From Desulfobacteraceae bacterium 4572_123 (GTDB lineage Bacteria; Desulfobacterota; Desulfobacteria; Desulfobacterales; 4572-123), in NCBI GenBank assembly GCA_002084545.1, contig NBLJ01000007.1:22553-86552 (forward strand): a stretch of DNA of 64,000 nucleotides. Reading direction: 5' to 3'. The notes below the pieces were generated by a model. The model did not search any database. It saw only the letters and a program-made list of their open reading frames with translations, and had not been told where the DNA came from. Position 1 is the first letter of the stretch. Each line of letters begins with the position of its first letter. The translations under genes and the position numbers were made by a program. Below, piece by piece: positions 1 through 7,712 of the stretch.

Positions 1-29
1 CCACAGCCAAGGATTACCATTCTGTTCAT
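1..29 (-). CDS. 5' end of a gene cut by the left edge
   Basis: Nine codons of a minus-strand gene remain, reading MNRMVILGC before the window ends. An AAGGAG ribosome-binding site sits six bases upstream of the ATG, so the start is well supported. A hydrophobic strand running into Gly-Cys could open a Rossmann (FAD/NAD) fold, but that is only a guess from nine residues. It follows the MttB-type gene on the same strand after 115 bases, so it may be the next gene of the amine-catabolism operon. Confidence 0.6.
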
Positions 30-64
30 ATTTTTCTCCTTTTCCTTTAAAGATAAGCTTTTGG

Positions 65-140
65 CTTTTAGCAGTTAGCCATTAGCTAAATGAATCCTTT
101 GTCATTTCGAGCTTGAAAGCCAATAGCTAACAGCTAAAAG
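65..140. repeat. 23-bp imperfect inverted repeat
   Basis: Positions 65-87 and 118-140 are inverted copies (20 of 23 positions match) built from the phrase AGCTAA/TTAGCT, separated by 30 bases. It lies between the MttB gene (ending at 145) and the gene leaving the left edge. It has no T-run on the minus strand, so it is more likely an mRNA-processing or dispersed intergenic repeat than a terminator. Confidence 0.5.
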
Positions 141-144
141 TTAA

Positions 145-1578
145 TTACGCCATTGCTGAAGCACGCTTGCAGATTTTATCCAGTTCTTGTTCAACATCAT
201 CATCAAGGGGCAGTGGCTCATGATTTTTTAATATTTGATTCACTTTTTCATGTGCTTCTTCCAGAACATCTTTTTTCCCCTTCTCTTTCCAGCGATCATA
301 TGTTTCATGGGAACCCAAATCTGAAATATACCAGTCATCACTGCGGACGGCTTTGACTGTGGATTCTTCAAGCAGGTAAGTGCCGCCCGGACCTGTTTTT
401 TTAATAAGATCGGTTAACCACATTTCGTCATTGGTATTGACACCGCGCTGGGCATGTCTGCCCAAACGGAAAATCTCTGTATCAATTACAAGTTTTTCCA
501 GGCTGGAGACCATTGAACCATCCAGCATTCCAGGGCCGACGATAATATCCGGGCAGGAAAGGATGGTTGGAAGATTCATGGCAGCATTCTCATAAGCCTC
601 CTGGATATTTACAACATGGGCATCTGATCCGCCGGGTGATGACTCTGAGGGTATCCCATAATAGCCGGCCATTTCAGTGGCAGCAGAATCCATAATGGAA
701 AATTCCATACTGGCATAACCGGGTGTTGCCGTTCTGGGATTCATGACGGCCAGGGCCGGTGCATAAATAATGGGAAGCCCCGGTTCATTTGCCTCGAGCA
801 GGCAGATCATGGAAAGTACCTCGCAATTTCCCTGGATGATCGTTGAAATCATATTTCCAGGAGCACTGGAGCCCATCAGGGGCATCGGCATGATACCAAC
901 CGGTATGTTCCAGCCTTTCGTGGCCAGATAAGCATCGGTAAAGGTTTTATCGATTGAAAGTGGAGACTGGGGGCAAAGCAGCCAGGAAACCGGGTGATTT
1001 TTTCTTATTTCTTCTCTGGACCCGAAAATTGTTTGCAGAATTTCAAGATACCAGGGTGCTTCATCAACCTTATCGATGCCTTCCTGGATATGTTTGGAAA
1101 AATTTCTGAAAACCCGGCACAGATAATCAACTGTGCCGCCAATATCACCAACCCTGTCACCGGGCTCTACCTGGCACCAGAAAACACCGATTTCGTCCAG
1201 GGCATCTGACAATCTTGTTACGTTTTCCCAATCAGCGTAAGTTGCCGGGCGCCGTTCACAAGTTTTATAATCTAAAACCATTGTCCCGTTGCCATCCAGG
1301 CAAAGCGTGCTGTTTCCTTTGTTCATGATCAAGTCGTGACCAGGCCTTCGTGCACTTAAGGTAAATTCCCTGGTGATCTGTTTAAGGGATGTTTCAACGA
1401 GTGTTTTGGGAAACTTAACAATTTTATTGTTTTCATCTACCACGGCGCCGGCATCTTTCAATATCCGCCGGCCCAGGTCTGTTTCAATACGAACACCTGT
1501 TGTTTTAAGAATGTCCAATGATTCTTCGTGGACACGATGTCGTTCATCTTCCGAGAGTACTTGAAAAAATGATTTCAT
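145..1578 (-). CDS. MttB-family (trimethylamine-type) corrinoid methyltransferase, non-pyrrolysine
   Basis: A 477-residue member of the MttB superfamily (COG5598). Family enzymes move a methyl group from a quaternary or tertiary amine such as glycine betaine, proline betaine, carnitine or trimethylamine onto a corrinoid protein. The frame is open throughout with no in-frame amber codon, so it belongs to the large non-pyrrolysine branch; the region around residues 308-325 (SPGGSDAHVV, then EAYENA) lines up with the part of the family where the pyrrolysine enzymes carry UAG. The start has GGGGA upstream. It follows a FAD oxidase and a polyamine/betaine-type ABC importer on the same strand, which suggests import and demethylation of one quaternary amine. 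No corrinoid partner gene is visible in the window. The substrate cannot be read from the sequence. Confidence 0.88.
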   Translation of the reverse strand: MKSFFQVLSEDERHRVHEESLDILKTTGVRIETDLGRRILKDAGAVVDENNKIVKFPKTLVETSLKQITREFTLSARRPGHDLIMNKGNSTLCLDGNGTMVLDYKTCERRPATYADWENVTRLSDALDEIGVFWCQVEPGDRVGDIGGTVDYLCRVFRNFSKHIQEGIDKVDEAPWYLEILQTIFGSREEIRKNHPVSWLLCPQSPLSIDKTFTDAYLATKGWNIPVGIMPMPLMGSSAPGNMISTIIQGNCEVLSMICLLEANEPGLPIIYAPALAVMNPRTATPGYASMEFSIMDSAATEMAGYYGIPSESSPGGSDAHVVNIQEAYENAAMNLPTILSCPDIIVGPGMLDGSMVSSLEKLVIDTEIFRLGRHAQRGVNTNDEMWLTDLIKKTGPGGTYLLEESTVKAVRSDDWYISDLGSHETYDRWKEKGKKDVLEEAHEKVNQILKNHEPLPLDDDVEQELDKICKRASAMA

Positions 1579-1614
1579 AAATATTCCCCAATAATAGATA
1601 CAATTTTTTCTTGA

Positions 1615-2982
1615 TTATAAATGTCCTGCGTTCTTGACAACATTCACCATGTACCATTTTTTCAAAATGCTAAAAGATGCCCGCAAAAACTTCGGCCCGG
1701 CATAGGGAATAGGCCGGTTAATGATAAAGTGCTCGGTAAATTCATTTTTTTCACCGGTCATCAATTCCGCTATCATTTTACCGCCGGTCTGTGTGGAAGG
1801 AACCCCCTCGCCGTATCCCACACCATAATAGATATTATGATGATCGCCCATAACGCCGACCGACGGTTGACGATCCAGACTACCGGCGGTCGGACCGCCC
1901 CAGGCATGATCAATCTTAATTCCGGCAAGTGAAGGAAAGGTTTCAACCAGATCTTTGAGAATCAATTGTGAAACAGATTTATTATTTCCAGGAGCAATGC
2001 GATCATTATCATAGTATATGGCATCCGACCCGCCGATAATGATCCGTCCGTCGGCACTGGGGATCATATAATTAAACAGCTCCCTGTAATCTGAAATGCC
2101 CTGCCGGTTTTGCCAGCCGATAGCCTGCCATTGCTGATCACTTAAAGGTTCAGTGGCAATCACATAGGTATACAGGGGAAATACCCGGTTTTGAAAAAAT
2201 CCTAATTTATGGGAATAGGCGTTGGTGGCAATCACAAGGACAGGTGCTTTTACATCTCCCAGTTCCGTATCCACATGATTGACTTTACCGGGGATCACAC
2301 GGGTTACAAGGGATCGCTCCCTGATTTCAACCCCCATATCTTCAACAATTTTTTTCATCCCCCGTGCCAGTTTCGCCGGATTAAGGGTCGCGCCATGGTC
2401 CATTTTGAGGGCCGCAATATATCTTGGGGATTTAATTTCCTTTTCAAGATCTTTTCCATGGAGCATTTCAACATTAAGTCCCCAATCCTTGAAAATTCTG
2501 TAATCCCTTTCCATGACTTTGACCTGCCCTTTATTCATGGCAGTGTCCAGCATTCCCATTTCATCAAAATCACAATCCAGGCCATAAACACTGATAAATT
2601 CTTTAATTTGATCAAGGCCCTGCAGGCTGACTTTCAGGTTTCTTTTACGGGCATGCGTATCCTTACAATTCACATCTATCAACGAGGTTGCAACACAAAA
2701 ACCGCCGTTTCTGCCGCTGGCGCCATAACCGCAGCAGGCACCTTCCAGTATCATGATTTTTTTATCGGCAAATTTTTTATGGATATTATAAGCTGCTGAA
2801 AGTCCGGTATAGCCACCGCCGATAATCACGATATCCGCTTGATGGCTGCCGCGCAGGGGTTGGTTAATAATTTCATTTTCCAGGCCGGCAGCTTTAAACC
2901 AGAAGTTGTCCAGAAAATATTCATAAATACTGGGGGGTTCTAATCCCAGCCGCCTGTTGTAAATTGAAGAAAAATGTTTCAT
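1615..2982 (-). CDS. FAD-dependent amine oxidase/dehydrogenase of the DAO family
   Basis: A 455-residue flavoprotein of the D-amino-acid-oxidase fold (DadA/PuuB/sarcosine-oxidase-like). The dinucleotide-binding motif DIVIIGGGYTGLSAA is at about residues 48-62, followed by the CGYGASGRNGGF segment typical of gamma-glutamylputrescine oxidase-like proteins. Near the C-terminus, GVGYGEGVPSTQTGG matches the second FAD contact of the family. About 45 residues precede the FAD fold, as in PuuB. It lies 24 bases after the potA-like gene and before the MttB gene, so it probably oxidises the amine product (for instance a demethylated betaine or sarcosine-like compound). The specific substrate is inference. 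Confidence 0.85.
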   Translation of the reverse strand: MKHFSSIYNRRLGLEPPSIYEYFLDNFWFKAAGLENEIINQPLRGSHQADIVIIGGGYTGLSAAYNIHKKFADKKIMILEGACCGYGASGRNGGFCVATSLIDVNCKDTHARKRNLKVSLQGLDQIKEFISVYGLDCDFDEMGMLDTAMNKGQVKVMERDYRIFKDWGLNVEMLHGKDLEKEIKSPRYIAALKMDHGATLNPAKLARGMKKIVEDMGVEIRERSLVTRVIPGKVNHVDTELGDVKAPVLVIATNAYSHKLGFFQNRVFPLYTYVIATEPLSDQQWQAIGWQNRQGISDYRELFNYMIPSADGRIIIGGSDAIYYDNDRIAPGNNKSVSQLILKDLVETFPSLAGIKIDHAWGGPTAGSLDRQPSVGVMGDHHNIYYGVGYGEGVPSTQTGGKMIAELMTGEKNEFTEHFIINRPIPYAGPKFLRASFSILKKWYMVNVVKNAGHL

Positions 2983-3006
2983 ATAAAAATTCCCCCGGTA
3001 TTCCAG

Positions 3007-4134
3007 TCACGCCCCCAGCACGTTATTGTATTTCCAATCCCAGTACGCCGTGATTTTGGAACCGGCCTCAATGGATGAATTATAATGGATGGCGCGATTT
3101 AAATGGACGGTCAAATCATCACTACTGTCATTGAGCTCAATGGTGAGTTCACTGAATTCGCCCTGGTAGAATGTTTCTTTCACTTTCCCCTGGAATACGG
3201 TGTACTGATCCCGGGAAAGTTTTTGATTGTCGGGCGGGTCCCGGGAAATGGAAATCAGCTCGGGATGAATCGAAAATCCGGTTATATTTTTTTGGGCAAT
3301 CCCGTTTTTTTTCGGTACAAAAATTTTTTGCCCGCTGTCTGTTTTTAATTCAAGCCGGTCATTTTCTCCGGCTTCCACCCTGCCTTTGAAAATATTGGTT
3401 GCACCGATGAAAGAAGCGACAAACTGTGATTTCGGTGTTTCATAAATGTCCCGGGGACTGCCCATCTGGATCACGGCACCATTTTTCATAACGGCAATTT
3501 TGTCGGACATGCTCAACGCCTCTTTCTGATCATGGGTCACGTTCAAAAAGGTAATCCCCACTTCTCTCTGGATTCTCTTTAATTCGGTCTGCATCTCTTT
3601 TCTCAGCTTGCGGTCAAGTGCTGCCAGGGGTTCATCAAGCAAAAGAATTTTGGGTTTGAGCACCAGGGATCGGCTCAGGGCAACCCGCTGCTGCTGACCT
3701 CCGCTGAGCTGGGCAGGAAGCCTTTTCCCCATTCCGGTCAGGTTGACGAAGTCTATGGCTTCATTCACCAGTTTTTGAATCTGGTTTTTGGGCAGCCGTC
3801 TTTCCGTCAATCCAAAGGCAATGTTGTCAAACACCGTCATATGGGGGAAAAGCGCATGCTGTTGAAACACAATATTGCACTCTCTTTTATCGGGGGGAAG
3901 GTGGTTGACTTTTTTTCCTCCTAAAATAATGTCTCCCAGGTTGGGGCGCTCAAAGCCGGCAACTATGCGCAACAGCGTAGTTTTACCGCAGCCGCTCGGC
4001 CCCAGCAGAGAAAAAATCTCTCCCTTTGGAATCTCAATACTCACAGCATCAACGGCGAGCAGATCGCCAAACCGTTTGGTTACATTCTTTATTTCGAGAA
4101 CCGGTTTTGCCTTGTCATTTTCTATTGATGTCAT
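3007..4134 (-). CDS. potA: ABC importer ATPase, PotA type
   Basis: A 375-residue ATP-binding subunit of a spermidine/putrescine- or betaine-type importer. Walker A GPSGCGKTT is at about residue 45, signature LSGGQQQR at about 143, and Walker B ILLLDEP at about 165. The last 130 residues form the TOBE-like regulatory domain of PotA/FbpC ATPases. It is downstream of both permease genes in one transcription unit, so it should energise them. The symbol denotes family, not proven substrate: with MttB and a FAD oxidase as neighbours, a quaternary amine is as likely as a polyamine. Confidence 0.9.
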   Translation of the reverse strand: MTSIENDKAKPVLEIKNVTKRFGDLLAVDAVSIEIPKGEIFSLLGPSGCGKTTLLRIVAGFERPNLGDIILGGKKVNHLPPDKRECNIVFQQHALFPHMTVFDNIAFGLTERRLPKNQIQKLVNEAIDFVNLTGMGKRLPAQLSGGQQQRVALSRSLVLKPKILLLDEPLAALDRKLRKEMQTELKRIQREVGITFLNVTHDQKEALSMSDKIAVMKNGAVIQMGSPRDIYETPKSQFVASFIGATNIFKGRVEAGENDRLELKTDSGQKIFVPKKNGIAQKNITGFSIHPELISISRDPPDNQKLSRDQYTVFQGKVKETFYQGEFSELTIELNDSSDDLTVHLNRAIHYNSSIEAGSKITAYWDWKYNNVLGA

Positions 4135-4151
4135 ATTAAATTTTTCCTGTC

Positions 4152-4934
4152 TTAAAATCTTTTGTTCTTATTTTCCAGTGCCATACTAAGCAGAAGCAGG
4201 GTAATTGAAATCATCATGAGTATGGTTCCGATACAGTTAATCGTTGGCGTTGCACCAAATCTTAACTGGGAAAATATATAGATCGGCAAGGTGGCGTTCC
4301 CCACACCTGCAACAAAATAGGTGATCATAAAGTCATCAAACGACCAGGGAAAAATTACCAGTGCGGATGCCCCGATGGCCGGCAGCAAAAGCGGCAGCGT
4401 GATCCTGAAAAAGGTCCTGATCTTTGATGCACCCAGATCCTGGGCTGCCTCCTCCCATGCCCAGTCGATCCGCTGCATTCTGCCGAGAATGATAAAAACA
4501 GCCAGGGGCGCGGTCCAGGAAAGCTGGGCAATAACGATGCTGAAATATCCCAAAGGGACATGTACGATCCGTTCAAAATAAACCAGCAAAGAACCACCCA
4601 TGACAACACCGGGCAAAACAATGGGGACCAGGATGGCGATCCTCAGCATTCTCTTGAATCTGAATTGTAATTTATAGAATCCGTATGCACCCAGTGTACC
4701 GATAATACAGGAGAAAATGACCACAACTACCGATACCGCCAAGCTCCTGAACAAGGCATCGTGCAATTGTGAATTATCAAGAAGGGTGCGGTACCATTTG
4801 AAAGTAAATTTTTTCCAGACCACCCCCAATTTGCTCTCATTAAAGGAAAAAATTACAACAACGAGAACCGGTACCCAAAGGATAAAATAGACCAGTCCGG
4901 TGATGACCTTAAGCAATATATTATCTTTTTTCAT
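4152..4934 (-). CDS. potC: ABC importer permease, PotC type
   Basis: A 260-residue inner-membrane permease with an N-terminal anchor and about six hydrophobic segments. The EAA loop that docks on the ATPase reads EEAAQDLGASKIRTFFRITL at about residues 162-181. Its start overlaps the stop of the preceding permease by four bases (ATGA), a translational-coupling arrangement. It is the second of two permeases in a PotABCD-type cassette. Confidence 0.9.
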   Translation of the reverse strand: MKKDNILLKVITGLVYFILWVPVLVVVIFSFNESKLGVVWKKFTFKWYRTLLDNSQLHDALFRSLAVSVVVVIFSCIIGTLGAYGFYKLQFRFKRMLRIAILVPIVLPGVVMGGSLLVYFERIVHVPLGYFSIVIAQLSWTAPLAVFIILGRMQRIDWAWEEAAQDLGASKIRTFFRITLPLLLPAIGASALVIFPWSFDDFMITYFVAGVGNATLPIYIFSQLRFGATPTINCIGTILMMISITLLLLSMALENKNKRF

Positions 4935-5848
4935 ATGACCTTCTCCAATGCGTCTTCCCCGCCTTTTTTGATGATGATGAAAAGAACAAGAATCAATATG
5001 GCGGTCAGGACAACACCGAAGGCACTGCCTCCCGGAATATCGCCCGCGGTTATATACTTATGGGTGACCAGGTTTCCAACCATCATCACTTTTGAACCAC
5101 CCAGAAAAGTCGGTACCAGGTAATCACCCAGTGCCGGAATAAAAACCAGAATTGTTCCGGCAAAAACGCCTCCCTTGGTCAGCGGGAGTATCACCCTGAA
5201 AAACCGACGGATGGGAGTTGCCCCCATGTCGGTGGCGGCTTCAAGAAGCGCCGGGTTAAGGCCTTCCAAAGAAGCATAAATCGGCAGAATCATGTACGGC
5301 AGCGAATAATAAACCAGTCCGAACATGACGGCAAATGGCGAATACAACATACGGATGGGTGAATCAATCAGGCCCGTACCCATCAGAATATTATTGATCA
5401 CCCCCATATTGCCCAGCATGGTTTTAACGGCATAGATTCGAATGATAACCGCCGTGGTTTCCGGGATGATCAGCATGAGAATGAGAAAGGCTTTCCACCG
5501 GCCGCCGTACTGGGTAATGTAATAGGCCACCGGAAACGCAATAATAATGCACAGAATATTGGTTTGAACCGCATAGTAGAAAGATCTTAAAAAAATTTCC
5601 CCGTAAGCTCCGGAAAATGCATTGATGTAGCTCTGTAATGAAAAAGAGTTGGTCATCAAACCATCATCCCCTAATTTCAAAAAACTGAAAAACAGTGTAA
5701 TAAGAAGGGGTAAAAAAGTAAAAAGGACAACCAGCAATGTGAGAGGCCCGATGAGAATGGAGAACTCAAGATCAAAAAATCTTTTTTTGTGTATGGGTGT
5801 GTCTTCAGAGATCACTTCATCCATTGAGTGATCTAATGTGCGGTTCAT
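4931..5848 (-). CDS. potB: ABC importer permease, PotB type
   Basis: A 305-residue permease with an extended cytoplasmic N-terminus (about 30 residues) before the first membrane segment. The EAA loop reads LEAATDMGATPIRRFFRVIL in the C-terminal third. It is separated from the binding-protein gene by a strong stem-loop and overlaps the PotC-type gene. The ATG is followed by a normal Met-Asn-Arg start and preceded by GGAG on the minus strand. Confidence 0.9.
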   Translation of the reverse strand: MNRTLDHSMDEVISEDTPIHKKRFFDLEFSILIGPLTLLVVLFTFLPLLITLFFSFLKLGDDGLMTNSFSLQSYINAFSGAYGEIFLRSFYYAVQTNILCIIIAFPVAYYITQYGGRWKAFLILMLIIPETTAVIIRIYAVKTMLGNMGVINNILMGTGLIDSPIRMLYSPFAVMFGLVYYSLPYMILPIYASLEGLNPALLEAATDMGATPIRRFFRVILPLTKGGVFAGTILVFIPALGDYLVPTFLGGSKVMMVGNLVTHKYITAGDIPGGSAFGVVLTAILILVLFIIIKKGGEDALEKVI

Positions 5849-5904
5849 TTAATTTTCTCCTGGAAATAAAGCCCTTAAAAACCTGAAGCCTGCAGTAAAA
5901 TTGA

Positions 5905-5938
5905 TGCGGCGGACAACAGAAAGTTCCTGTCCGCCGCA
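5905..5938 (-). other. stem-loop between binding-protein and permease genes
   Basis: Perfect 11-bp arms TGCGGCGGACA (5905-5915) and its complement (5928-5938) enclose a 12-base loop. On the minus strand it follows an A-rich stretch and has no T-run after it. Stem-loops at this place in ABC operons commonly protect the 3' end of the highly needed binding-protein message and lower permease expression; that role here is inference. Confidence 0.6.
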
Positions 5939-5975
5939 CCGGTTTTTTTTGTTTCATCAATACGGATTAAAATGC

Positions 5976-7103
5976 TTACCTTTTTATCTTTTCCCAGATT
6001 TTAGCCCTGAGAGCGCGGCCTTTACCTACGGCTGCTTCATAATTTGGCAGTATGCATTTTTTTAAGTATTCCGATGAAAGAGACATGGCCGGGAATGACT
6101 TGACCTTATCTGAAAGCATATGGGGTGTTGCTTTATGGGTGGGGGCATACCCGATCCCTTCTATCAGTTTTACATGATTTTCCGGGCTCCAGATCCAGTT
6201 TAAAAACAGGTGGGCGGCGGCAGGGCTTTTCCCGCCCTTGGCAATGGCAATGGAATCAAATCCCATCATGGTGCCTTCCCTGGGTAATGACAATTTAATT
6301 CCTGGGACCTCTTGGGCAGTCCAATAGACATCACCGGCCCACATGACGGACAGAACGGTTTCCTGCTCAGCAAACAGGCGCGTGGGGTAGGCATCATAGG
6401 CTATCAGGTTCGGTTTTTGTTTGAGCAGCAGGTCCGTGGCTTCTTTCAGCTCTTTTTCATCACAGGAGTTAGGGTTGTAACCCAGATACATCAATGCGGA
6501 ACCAACCGCCTCATAGGAATCGTCGAGGGCGGTCATCCTGCCTGCGAATTCGTTCTTTTCAAAAACAATCTTCCAGGAATCCAGATCTTTGGTATTGGGG
6601 TCGACTATGTTCGAATTATAGGCTATTCCGGTTATATAAATACTTAAAGGGGCATAATATTCAAAATTCGGGTCGAATTCCGTCTTTTTAAAGTCGTCCA
6701 TGATGTAATTGTCAACATTGGGGATCCATTCATGATTCAGTTTTTTTAATGCGCCAAATTCTTTCAACAGCATAAAAGAACCGGAACCTATACTGACGAT
6801 ATCATACGGCACTTCCGGATTCAGCCTGAATTTTGTGTTCATTTCCTCTGTGCTGCCATAGTTGTCCCGGATAATTTTAATTCCGTATTTTTTTTCAAAA
6901 CCCGTGTATAACTCTTCAGGCCACCATTCCGCCCAATCGTAAATGCGGAGTACGCCCTCTGTTTTAGCCTGGGCAATACATGCTTCGGGTGGTTCAAAAT
7001 TCGAGTAGTTATCCGCGGCACAAACAGGCTGAGATATGGCACACAGCAGGATGAAAGTGATCATTGCAAAAAAAATCGTACTTTTTCTCGGGAATGTTTT
7101 CAT
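5976..7103 (-). CDS. potD: periplasmic solute-binding protein, PotD type
   Basis: A 375-residue binding protein. The start at 7103 is preferred because GGAGG lies five bases upstream; a longer frame exists to 7166 but has no such site. The N-terminus MKTFPRKSTIFFAMITFILL ending in PVCA is a Sec signal peptide of about 29 residues. The mature protein begins with a typical PotD opening (LRIYDWAEWWPEELYTGFEKKYGI) and keeps the family's SIGSGSFMLL and aromatic-rich ligand cleft. It heads the importer/methyltransferase operon. A polyamine, betaine or related amine ligand is inferred from the family and the neighbours. Confidence 0.88.
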   Translation of the reverse strand: MKTFPRKSTIFFAMITFILLCAISQPVCAADNYSNFEPPEACIAQAKTEGVLRIYDWAEWWPEELYTGFEKKYGIKIIRDNYGSTEEMNTKFRLNPEVPYDIVSIGSGSFMLLKEFGALKKLNHEWIPNVDNYIMDDFKKTEFDPNFEYYAPLSIYITGIAYNSNIVDPNTKDLDSWKIVFEKNEFAGRMTALDDSYEAVGSALMYLGYNPNSCDEKELKEATDLLLKQKPNLIAYDAYPTRLFAEQETVLSVMWAGDVYWTAQEVPGIKLSLPREGTMMGFDSIAIAKGGKSPAAAHLFLNWIWSPENHVKLIEGIGYAPTHKATPHMLSDKVKSFPAMSLSSEYLKKCILPNYEAAVGKGRALRAKIWEKIKR

Positions 7104-7712
7104 TGTTGCCTCCAAGTTTATGGTTAAATTAAAGTGGGACATGTCCATCATTGTCAAAATGAGCATTTCAGAAAATTATATTTGTTTTAGTATAAAGCGG
7201 CTGTATCGGGGTGTTTTTAATTATTCATTCGCTCATTTCCGATAATTGTTCAACCCGGGTTTTGATCTGGTCTATCACCTCCTTTTTTACTGCCGTATAA
7301 AGGCGGGCTGGTAAGATGCTATAATTGCAACGCCCCTACTGACAGAATGATGTAACATTTTTAGGGAGGAGATTCCGCAACTGTAACCGCTATCCCGCAC
7401 CTGGGACAGAATGATGTTGATGAATTCGGCTTGAATGAGCGTTACAGTATTTTGTTGCTTTTCGTCAAAAAGGCCCGTTACATTATTTGGATCTTATAAC
7501 GCGGTTGGAAAGATTTTTTCATATCTGCAATTCTTAAGCATTATGTAGAGCTTAACAGGGATGTTCTTTTTTCAGATCGGATTTGACATAGATTTGGCAT
7601 AGATTTAACTTTTATTTTTAATAAATTTCTAGTCGAAGATACTAACAAAAACAAAAAATGGTGTTAATACAGAAGAAATTCAAACTGCGGATAGACTTTT
7701 ATGGCGGACAAT
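7104..7712. promoter_or_regulatory. 609-bp intergenic region with repeated TGTAAC/GTTACA motifs
   Basis: This AT-rich region separates the BTAD regulator gene from the potD-like operon; both are on the minus strand. It contains the 13-mer GACAGAATGATGT twice (7341-7353 and 7405-7417). TGTAAC occurs at 7351 and 7382 and its complement GTTACA at 7441 and 7477, forming two nested inverted pairs centred near 7415. This looks like an operator for a dimeric regulator. A 17-codon open stretch with a GGAGG signal lies at 7225-7278. No convincing promoter could be picked by eye. Confidence 0.45.
7225..7278 (-). CDS. possible 17-residue leader peptide or gene remnant
   Basis: GTG-initiated frame reading VIDQIKTRVEQLSEMSE, ending 122 bases before the potD-like start. 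The AAGGAGG sequence abuts the GTG and is too close to serve it well, and the same frame is open for 13 more codons upstream without an ATG. The heptad-like helix composition looks protein-like, which suggests a relic of a coding gene. Low confidence. Confidence 0.15.
   Translation of the reverse strand: MIDQIKTRVEQLSEMSE

Noticed and set aside
145..1578. Pyrrolysine-encoding MttB
   Set aside because: The frame is open without any in-frame TAG codon until the normal stop.
7310..7430. Cobalamin-riboswitch-like words (GCAACTGTAACC, GGGAGGAGATTCC) in plus orientation
   Set aside because: The conserved B12 box and the GGTGAA-CCGG core could not be aligned, and the plus orientation points away from both flanking minus-strand genes. 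An Infernal scan with the cobalamin model would settle it.
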